DNA from: Actinomycetota bacterium
GTDB lineage: Bacteria > Actinomycetota > Acidimicrobiia > Acidimicrobiales > CADCSY01
Length of the DNA: 16,678 nt
Direction: 5' to 3'
Assembly (NCBI GenBank): GCA_016178435.1
Contig: JACOTK010000105.1
Span: 1-16,678, forward strand
Shown here: one piece after another, positions 7,524 through 13,168 of the stretch
Layout: every line of letters begins with the position of its first letter
How positions within the stretch are numbered: position 1 is the first letter of the stretch
Made by a program: the position numbers and the translations under genes
Notes under the pieces: model-generated
What the model was told of the DNA's origin: nothing
Seen by the model: only the letters and a program-made list of their open reading frames with translations
Databases searched by the model: none

Positions 7524-8711
7524 CTAGGGGAGTGGCGCCGGAACCTCGAGACCTCCGGTGACCTTGGGGACCACCTCGGTGGCGAAGAGCTCGATCGAGC
7601 GCATGAGCTTGTCGTGGGGGATGAGCCCGTTCCATTCCCAGGCGAAGATCCAGCGCGACGGAAGTCGATTGAAGAGGCCTTCGAGTTGACGCGCCACCGT
7701 TGAGGGCGAGCCGACAAGGGCCAGCCCGTCGTTGAGCAGGTCGGGCATGGCGCCCGTCTCGGGGTGGGGAAGTCCCTTGTCGAAGCCGAACGGGCTGAAC
7801 CACGACGTGAACCCGAACAGCGGGCCTTCCATCCACAGCGCCATGGCCTCCTCGTCGGTGGGTGCGACCACGACATCTCGCAACAGGGCGATGCCCTCGC
7901 CCGGTTGACGACCCGAGACCTCTGCGTAGATGTCGGTGAACTGCTGCTCCAGCACGGGATGCAAGGGCGGCAGGATGGCGGTGATGCCCTCCTCGGCGCA
8001 CCAGCGAATGGATCGCTCCGATGATGCGAACGGCTGGAAGATCGGCGGATGCGGTTTCTGCAGCGGTTTGGGAACGGGACCCAACTGTGCCACCTCACCG
8101 TTCTCGATGCCGCCCCCGTACAGCGTGGTCGATTCCACGTTCCATGGCGTGCCGGCGACGGGGATGCGCCAGAAGTCGCCCTGTGCGCTGATCATGTCCT
8201 CGGTCCAGGCGCGCTTGATCACATGGAAGCACTCCTCGAACGCCGCCCGGTTGGCCTCGTCGACGGCGCCGTGCTCCTGGGGTTGGACCCCTCGCACGCC
8301 ATGGGCCTGTTGGGCCATGGTGTCGACCCAACGCCGTTGGTACCCGCGGGCGAAGCCGGCATTGGCCCGCCCGCCCGACATGTGGTCGAGCATGGCGATG
8401 TTCTCCGCCACCCTGATCGGGTTCTCGGCCGGCAACACGATGCCCAGTTGGCCGACACGGATGCGCTCGGTCTGCATGGCGATGTAGAGGTCGAGCATCA
8501 CCGGGTTGTTCGAGATCTCGAAGCCCTCGATGTGGAAGTGGTGCTCGGTGAAGTTGATGGAGTGATAGCCCAGCTCATCGCCGAGCTGTGCCTGCTCGGT
8601 CAGCTCACGCAACATGCGTTGGTAGAGGTCGGGGCGCAGGCCGGCGAAACCCTGCTCGATCTCGGTCCGGCTCCCGATCGTGGGCAGGTAGAACATGGAC
8701 GCTCTGGTCAT
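7524..8711 (-). CDS. Luciferase-like (LLM class) flavin-dependent monooxygenase
   Basis: A 395-residue TIM-barrel protein that should use reduced FMN and oxygen. Seen: FTEHHFHIEG at 54-63, matching the EHHFTEFG stretch of bacterial luciferase alpha subunit (His57 aligns with the essential LuxA His44); GIVLPAENPIRVAENIAMLD at 90-109, close to the LuxA [20 protein letters not shown] block; then MSGGRANAGFARG at 111-123. LuxA Cys106 is replaced by Ala121. The open frame extends 19 codons further upstream, but AGGGGGA seven bases before the ATG at 8711 fixes the start there. LLM enzymes act on aldehydes, ketones (Baeyer-Villiger), sulfonates and others. Beside alcohol and aldehyde dehydrogenases, an aldehyde or ketone substrate is the natural guess. 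A separate flavin reductase is normally needed and none is encoded nearby. First gene of the minus-strand run, facing a shared regulatory region. Confidence 0.9.
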   Translation of the reverse strand: MTRASMFYLPTIGSRTEIEQGFAGLRPDLYQRMLRELTEQAQLGDELGYHSINFTEHHFHIEGFEISNNPVMLDLYIAMQTERIRVGQLGIVLPAENPIRVAENIAMLDHMSGGRANAGFARGYQRRWVDTMAQQAHGVRGVQPQEHGAVDEANRAAFEECFHVIKRAWTEDMISAQGDFWRIPVAGTPWNVESTTLYGGGIENGEVAQLGPVPKPLQKPHPPIFQPFASSERSIRWCAEEGITAILPPLHPVLEQQFTDIYAEVSGRQPGEGIALLRDVVVAPTDEEAMALWMEGPLFGFTSWFSPFGFDKGLPHPETGAMPDLLNDGLALVGSPSTVARQLEGLFNRLPSRWIFAWEWNGLIPHDKLMRSIELFATEVVPKVTGGLEVPAPLP

Positions 8712-8729
8712 TGCGCAATCCCCCTGTTG

Positions 8730-8763
8730 GCGTTCCCCCGAACGCAGGACATTCCCCCGAATG
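8730..8763. promoter_or_regulatory. Paired palindromic operator candidate
   Basis: Site 1 is GCGTTC-CCCC-GAACGC at 8730-8745, with perfect 6-bp arms. Site 2 is CATTC-CCCC-GAATG at 8750-8763, with perfect 5-bp arms. Both share the core TTCCCCCGAA, and their centres are 19 bp apart, close to two helical turns. They lie 19-52 bases upstream of the monooxygenase start. Two matched dyads in a divergent promoter strongly suggest binding of a dimeric regulator, perhaps TetR- or MarR-like. No regulator gene is in the window. Confidence 0.6.
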
Positions 8764-8808
8764 CCCAACGCGCTTGCCCAGAGGACCGATGCCAGGCAGT
8801 ATCGTCCG

Positions 8809-8832
8809 CGTCCTTCGAAAGTGTCAAGGACG
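8809..8832. promoter_or_regulatory. Inverted repeat before the aldehyde dehydrogenase start
   Basis: CGTCCTT at 8809-8815 and AAGGACG at 8826-8832 are exact reverse complements around a 10-base spacer, ending 22 bases before the GTG start. It could be a second operator on the aldehyde dehydrogenase side or a leader hairpin. Confidence 0.35.
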
Positions 8833-8854
8833 TTCGACTGATCGGGGGGGTCCC

Positions 8855-10306
8855 GTGAGCATCACCTTGCCGCCACTGGCGGCTTACATCAACGGCATCT
8901 GGGAAGAGGGAGGGGATTCGTTCGTCTGCGAGAACCCGGCCACCGCCGAGACGTTGTGCAAACTGCCGGCAACCTCGATCGAGGGCGTCAACCAGGCGGT
9001 TGCCGCCGCTCGTGCGGCCTTCGAGGGGGAGTGGGGAGCAACCTCACCCGGCAGGCGACAGAAGGTCCTGGAGAAGCTTTCGGCACTGGTGCAGCGGGAC
9101 GCCGCGGCGTTGGGCGAGCTGGAGAGCGCCGAGAACGGCGTTCCACTCGACATCGCGAAGCGTTTCTCCGTTGCCTCGCTGGCGAAGAACCTGTCCTACT
9201 ACGCCGGCTGGATCGACAAGTTCGGCGGCGAGGTCGTGCCGCTGACCTCCAACGGGGCGCTCGACTACGTGGTGCCCGAACCCTACGGCGTGGTCGCCAT
9301 CCTGACGGCCTACAACACACCGTCACTGTTTCTCGGCTCCAAGGTTGGCCCCGCGCTTGCCACCGGCAACACCGTGATCGTGAAACCCTCGCCCCTCGCA
9401 TCCCTTCCCGCGTTGCGTTTTGCCGAGTTGTGCGCCGAGGCCGGGCTGCCGCCCGGAACGGTGAACGTGGTGCTCGGCGGCGTCGAGCAGGGCCAGGCGC
9501 TCGTGAGTCATCGCGATGTCGATCGGGTGAGCTTCACGGGCTCTCGATCGGCCGGTCGCGAGGTGTCCAAGCTCGCTGCGGAGAACCTGGTGACCGTGGC
9601 CCTCGAGCTCGGTGGCAAGTCGCCCAACGTCGTGTTCGCCGATGCCGATCTCTCGCGGGTGGGCATGGGCGCAGCGCTCGGCGCCTTCGCGCTGACCGGC
9701 CAGGCCTGTGTCGCCGGGAGCCGCCTCTTCGTCGAGGAGAGCGTGCTCGACGATGTGGTCAACAGCGTCTCGGCCATGGCCAAGATGCTTCCTGTGGGCG
9801 ATCCGGCAAAGGCCGGAACCGTGCTGGGACCGCTCATCACCAGCGTGCATCGCGATCGCGTCGAGGGCATCCTGGAGCGGGCGACCTCCGGGGGCGCCGA
9901 GCTCGTCTGCGGCGGCGATCGTCCGGCTGCCGACGATCTTCAGTCGGGTTGGTACATCAACCCCGCGGTGGTCGTGCATGCCGATGAGGATTCCGAGTTG
10001 GTGCGCGAAGAGATTTTCGGCCCCGTCGTTGCGGTCCTGCCCTTCACCGATGAGGACGACCTCGTGCGTCGGGCCAATGACACCCCCTACGGACTCGCTG
10101 CCGGCGTCTGGACCCGTGATGTGAGCAAGGCACATCGTGTGGCTCGCCGCATTCGTGCCGGGAACGTGTGGGTCAACAGCTACGGCACCGTTCCCCACAC
10201 GGCGCCCTTCGGTGGTTTCAAGCAGAGTGGCTCCGGACGCGAGGGCGGTCAGTGGGCACTCGGTCTCTACACCCAACCCAAGAACATCTACATCGACCTG
10301 AGCTGA
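8855..10306 (+). CDS. Aldehyde dehydrogenase family protein
   Basis: A 483-residue NAD(P)-dependent enzyme oxidising an aldehyde to a carboxylic acid. Seen: TAYNTP at 151-156 (oxyanion Asn154), IVKPSP with Lys177, SFTGSRSAG at 226-234 (cofactor loop), LELGGKSP with Glu251 as general base, GQACVAG with catalytic Cys285, EEIFGPVV at 385-392, and PFGGFKQSGSGREGG at 451-465. The full catalytic set is present and the length is usual for the family. The frame is open far upstream, through the divergent promoter, but family alignment begins at the ITLPPLAAYINGIW stretch. The GTG at 8855 follows a run of seven G, so I start there; no ATG is suitably placed. It is divergent from the monooxygenase operon and 44 bases ahead of the crotonase gene, and would supply the acid that the neighbouring ligase activates. 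Confidence 0.93.
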   Translation: MSITLPPLAAYINGIWEEGGDSFVCENPATAETLCKLPATSIEGVNQAVAAARAAFEGEWGATSPGRRQKVLEKLSALVQRDAAALGELESAENGVPLDIAKRFSVASLAKNLSYYAGWIDKFGGEVVPLTSNGALDYVVPEPYGVVAILTAYNTPSLFLGSKVGPALATGNTVIVKPSPLASLPALRFAELCAEAGLPPGTVNVVLGGVEQGQALVSHRDVDRVSFTGSRSAGREVSKLAAENLVTVALELGGKSPNVVFADADLSRVGMGAALGAFALTGQACVAGSRLFVEESVLDDVVNSVSAMAKMLPVGDPAKAGTVLGPLITSVHRDRVEGILERATSGGAELVCGGDRPAADDLQSGWYINPAVVVHADEDSELVREEIFGPVVAVLPFTDEDDLVRRANDTPYGLAAGVWTRDVSKAHRVARRIRAGNVWVNSYGTVPHTAPFGGFKQSGSGREGGQWALGLYTQPKNIYIDLS

Positions 10307-10350
10307 GCCGACCCGTCCTGAAGAACGACCTTCCTGAGGAGGAACCCGTC

Positions 10351-11139
10351 ATGTCCGTAGTCGTGGAACGTCATGGGCGCGTGGCGCTCATCGAGATGCA
10401 GTCGCCTCCGCACAACTACCTCTCGCCCGCCTTGGTCAACGGGGTGGCCTCAGCGCTCGAGGAGGTGGCAGGCGACGTCGCCATCAGCGTCGCGGTGGTC
10501 GCGGCGCAGGGCCGCTCGTTCTGTGCGGGAGCCAACTTCGGTGGATCCGGTGAAGCGGACGGCGAGGAGAACATCCTGCAGGGTCAAGGGGGTCGGTCAC
10601 TGACCGACCAGCTCTACGAAGGCGCCGCCCGCTTGTGCTCGGTCGATCTTCCCTGGATCGCGGCGGTGCAGGGGCCGGCGATCGGCGGCGGTCTGGGCCT
10701 GGCCATGACCGCCAACATTCGGGTTACCTGTCCCGAGGCCCGCTTCTCGGCCAACTTTGCCAAGCTCGGCATCCATCAGGGTTTCGGCCTCTCGGTGACA
10801 CTGCCCGAACAACTCGGACCGTCGAAGGCCGCGATGGTGCTTTTCACGGGACGCCGCTTTCGTGGCGAGGAAGCCGTCGAGATGGGCATGGCCGATCTCT
10901 GCGTTCCCGCCGACCAGTTGCGTGAGACGACCATGGCGCTCGCCGCGGAGATCGCCGAGGGGGCGCCGCTTGCCCTGCGTGCCATGAACCGGACCTTGCG
11001 AACCGGTCTTGCCGATCGCCTCCGTCAGGTCACCCGTCTCGAGGCGGCGGAGCAGATGCGCCTCGGGGCCACCAAGGACGCAGGCGAGGGCATCATGTCG
11101 GTTCTCGAACGCCGGCCAGGTCAGTTCCAGGGCTGCTGA
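10351..11139 (+). CDS. Crotonase-fold (enoyl-CoA hydratase/isomerase family) protein lacking the hydratase glutamates
   Basis: A 262-residue protein of the crotonase superfamily, which handles acyl-CoA thioesters. Both oxyanion-hole segments are seen: FCAGANFGG at 57-65 and PAIGGGLGLA at 109-118. In rat enoyl-CoA hydratase the catalytic acids are Glu144 and Glu164. Aligning ARFSANFAKLG (130-140) and GPSKAAMVLFTG (156-167) with the rat sequence puts Phe136 and Met162 at those sites, so ordinary hydration is unlikely. Isomerase, hydrolase, lyase or another crotonase chemistry is possible; Glu153 in TLPEQLG is one carboxylate nearby. The start is clear: GAGGAGGA at 10336-10343, seven bases before the ATG. 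The open frame extends further 5' but without support. It probably forms a two-gene operon with the aldehyde dehydrogenase gene. Confidence 0.9.
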   Translation: MSVVVERHGRVALIEMQSPPHNYLSPALVNGVASALEEVAGDVAISVAVVAAQGRSFCAGANFGGSGEADGEENILQGQGGRSLTDQLYEGAARLCSVDLPWIAAVQGPAIGGGLGLAMTANIRVTCPEARFSANFAKLGIHQGFGLSVTLPEQLGPSKAAMVLFTGRRFRGEEAVEMGMADLCVPADQLRETTMALAAEIAEGAPLALRAMNRTLRTGLADRLRQVTRLEAAEQMRLGATKDAGEGIMSVLERRPGQFQGC

Positions 11140-11176
11140 GCCGTCTGTGCCGGTCGCTGCCTCCCGGAGCATTCAC

Positions 11177-11215
11177 AAGCGGGCAAGGGTGGGATGCCGT
11201 ATACTTCCCCCGCTT
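11177..11215 (+). promoter_or_regulatory. Promoter candidate for the acpP-rnc-mutM-smc unit
   Basis: TATACT at 11200-11205 is a good -10 hexamer. No consensus -35 stands 16-18 bases upstream; TTCACA at 11172-11177 is 22 bases away. The -10 lies inside an inverted repeat, AAGCGGG (11177-11183) with CCCGCTT (11209-11215), which might be an operator or chance. The position, 37 bases after the crotonase stop and about 73 before the acpP ATG, suits the start of a separate transcript. Confidence 0.5.
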
Positions 11216-11277
11216 AGTCCGAATCTTGTCGTCGGGAGCTGTTGGTGCCTGCTGAGACCCATGTGGAACGAGGAAAG

Positions 11278-11535
11278 ATGGACCGCTCCGAGGTCCTTGA
11301 ACTGATCCGCGATCGTCTCGCGGACATTCTGGAGATCGACGTCGAGACGATCACCGAGGGTCAGTCGTATGCGGATGATCTCGAGGCTGACTCCCTCGCG
11401 CTCATCGAGTTGGTCGAGGCGCTCGAGGAGGAGCTCGGCGAGCGCACGGTCGGCTTTCGGATCGAGGACGAGGATCTGGCCGATCTGAAGACGATTCGTG
11501 ACACCGTCGACTACGTTTGCGCCAAGCTCATCTAG
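11278..11535 (+). CDS. acpP: Acyl carrier protein
   Basis: An 85-residue acidic helical protein that carries acyl chains on a phosphopantetheine arm. Seen: DDLEADSLALIELVEALEEELG at about 33-54, with Ser39 in the DSL attachment motif, and a C-terminal helix with TIRDTVDYV. Length fits the family (about 80 residues). I choose the ATG at 11278, with GAGG a few bases upstream. The same frame offers GTG at 11245, with GGGAG six bases before it, and TTG at 11242, which would add 11-12 residues with no family counterpart. Its place just before rnc suggests the housekeeping fatty-acid synthesis carrier and not part of the catabolic cluster, but a pathway-specific carrier cannot be excluded. Its 3' end overlaps the only standard start for rnc. 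Confidence 0.9.
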   Translation: MDRSEVLELIRDRLADILEIDVETITEGQSYADDLEADSLALIELVEALEEELGERTVGFRIEDEDLADLKTIRDTVDYVCAKLI

Positions 11536-12304
11536 TGGTTGGACACGGACACTGACTTCCGACCCGATCTCGAGTCCTGAACTGAAGGCCCTGGCCGGGC
11601 GACTTGGTCGCACATTCAACGATCCGGGCCTGCTTCTTGCTTCGATGGCGCACCGTTCATGGTGTGCGGAGGCCCCCGGCAATATCTCGAACGAGCGGCT
11701 CGAGTTTCTGGGCGATGCCGTGCTCGGGCTCGTGGTGACCGATCACCTCTACCGAACCTACCCCGACCTCCTCGAGGGGGAGATGGCGAAGGTCCGAGCC
11801 TCGATCGTCTCGGCGGCGACCCTCGCGGAGGTGGCAGGCGAGCTCGATCTCGGTTCGGCGCTGTTGCTCGGGAAGGGCGAGGATGCCTCGGGAGGTCGGG
11901 AGAAGCCGTCGATCCTGGCCGATGCCATCGAGGCGGTGATTGCAGCGGTGTACCTCGACGGCGGGTGGCCCGCGGCGTCGGAGCTCATCCTTCGGCTGTT
12001 GGGTGACCGCATCGCCGAGGCCTCGACCGGACCCGGTGGCCAGGACCACAAGACCCGCCTGCAGGAGTTGGCCGCCCGTCATCTCGAGGTGATGCCGACC
12101 TACGACGTTGTCGATGAGGGTCCCGATCACGCCAAGCACTTTCGAGCGGTCGTCCGTCTCGATGAGCGCATCCTGGGCCGAGGCGAGGGGCGCTCGAAGA
12201 AGCAGGCCGAGCAGGCCGCAGCACGTGATGCAGGCGACACGCTTCGCGCCGAGATCGGTCTCCGCGATTCCCCACTTTCGTCCGCTGCAGGCCAGGAGAG
12301 CTGA
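11498..12304 (+). CDS. rnc: Ribonuclease III
   Basis: Cleaves double-stranded RNA in rRNA maturation and mRNA decay, acting as a dimer with magnesium. Residues count from the GTG at 11498 (268 residues). Seen: the signature ERLEFLGDA at 66-74 with Glu69 and Asp73, a second acidic pair in SILADAIEAV (Asp142, Glu145), then a double-stranded RNA-binding domain about 183-254 with DHKTRLQELAARH and the GRSKKQAEQAAARDA helix. The catalytic set is complete. The start is uncertain: GTG 11498 overlaps acpP by 38 bases and adds about 26 residues ahead of the conserved SPELKALAGRLG stretch. No other ATG, GTG or TTG lies in frame before the conserved part; a CTG at 11552 is possible. The stop overlaps the mutM ATG by one base. 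Confidence 0.94.
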   Translation: MTPSTTFAPSSSSGWTRTLTSDPISSPELKALAGRLGRTFNDPGLLLASMAHRSWCAEAPGNISNERLEFLGDAVLGLVVTDHLYRTYPDLLEGEMAKVRASIVSAATLAEVAGELDLGSALLLGKGEDASGGREKPSILADAIEAVIAAVYLDGGWPAASELILRLLGDRIAEASTGPGGQDHKTRLQELAARHLEVMPTYDVVDEGPDHAKHFRAVVRLDERILGRGEGRSKKQAEQAAARDAGDTLRAEIGLRDSPLSSAAGQES

Positions 12305-13140
12305 TGCCCGAACTACCCGAGGTTGAAACCATACGCCGCGATCTCGACAAGGAGGTTGTGGGTCGTCGCATCAAGTCCGTCGAGGTGTTCGGGGAGCGGC
12401 CGATTCGTCGCCACGCATCCGCCAAGGAACTGATCGAACGGCTCGAAGGCGAGAAGATCTCCTCGGTCTCGCGTAAGGGCAAGTATCTCCTGCTTGCCGT
12501 GGGTGACAACGAGACCTTGGTCATCCATCTGGGCATGAGCGGCCAACTGCTCAAAGTGCAGGCCAAGGACCCGATGGCGCCGCACACCCACGTGGTCATC
12601 ACCTTCACCCAAGGGGGGCAGATCCGGTTCATCGATCCCCGCACCTTCGGGGAGGTGTTCGTCGTCGCGAACGACGCCATCGCAACCGAGGCGCCCGAGC
12701 TGCTCGAGATGGGGTTCGATCCAGTTGAGGATGTCATGAGCTGGGACCTCTTCGGCGCACGAATCATCGCGAAGAAGACCAAGTTGAAGACCCTGCTCAT
12801 GGACCAGAAGTTCATCGCCGGCATCGGCAACCTCTACAGCGACGAGATCTTGTGGGCCGCCGGACTTCGTTTCGACCGCAACACCGAGACGCTGACCACC
12901 CAGGAGGTGCGTCGCCTCTACCGGGCGATCGTCGAGATCATGCACGATGCCGTCAAGCTTCGTGGCTCGTCGCTCGCCGACGAGCAGTATCGTGATCTCT
13001 ACGGCCGTACGGGCAACTACCAGTCGGAGCACAAGGTGTATGCCCACGAGGGTGACGCCTGTCGTCGTTGTCGTGGCGTGGTGGTGCGCGAGAAGTGGAG
13101 CAGTCGCTCGACCTATTTCTGTCCGTCCTGTCAGGTGTGA
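12304..13140 (+). CDS. mutM: Formamidopyrimidine-DNA glycosylase (Fpg)
   Basis: Excises 8-oxoguanine and ring-opened purines and nicks the abasic site in oxidative DNA repair. The 278-residue protein starts MPELPEVETI, giving the catalytic N-terminal proline and Glu3. Other marks are Lys60 in RKGKYLLL, HLGMSGQL about 75-82, FIAGIGNLYSDEILW in the helix-two-turn-helix region, and a C-terminal zinc finger with Cys253, Cys256, Cys273 and Cys276. Arg268 in the finger corresponds to the DNA-contacting arginine. All key residues are present. The ATG overlaps the rnc stop as TGATG, with AGGAG at 12294-12298 five bases upstream, so coupling to rnc is likely. The smc start is 28 bases downstream. Confidence 0.97.
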   Translation: MPELPEVETIRRDLDKEVVGRRIKSVEVFGERPIRRHASAKELIERLEGEKISSVSRKGKYLLLAVGDNETLVIHLGMSGQLLKVQAKDPMAPHTHVVITFTQGGQIRFIDPRTFGEVFVVANDAIATEAPELLEMGFDPVEDVMSWDLFGARIIAKKTKLKTLLMDQKFIAGIGNLYSDEILWAAGLRFDRNTETLTTQEVRRLYRAIVEIMHDAVKLRGSSLADEQYRDLYGRTGNYQSEHKVYAHEGDACRRCRGVVVREKWSSRSTYFCPSCQV

Positions 13141-13168
13141 TCAGACCGAACGACCCTTTTGAGGTGGC

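Larger units (their letters stand above)
8712..8854. promoter_or_regulatory. Divergent promoter region of the catabolic cluster
   Basis: This 143-bp gap separates the minus-strand monooxygenase gene from the plus-strand aldehyde dehydrogenase gene and must hold the start signals for both. It carries two similar palindromes and a further inverted repeat. A possible plus-strand -10 is TATCGT at 8800-8805; I see no convincing -35 for either direction. Confidence 0.7.

Noticed and set aside
8588..8854. In-frame 5' extension of the aldehyde dehydrogenase by 89 codons
   Set aside because: It runs through the divergent promoter and into the monooxygenase gene, has no family similarity, and the GTG at 8855 matches the family N-terminus.
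10168..10350. In-frame 5' extension of the crotonase gene into the aldehyde dehydrogenase gene
   Set aside because: The ATG at 10351 has an excellent ribosome site and begins the conserved fold; the extension is an out-of-frame reading of the aldehyde dehydrogenase C-terminus.
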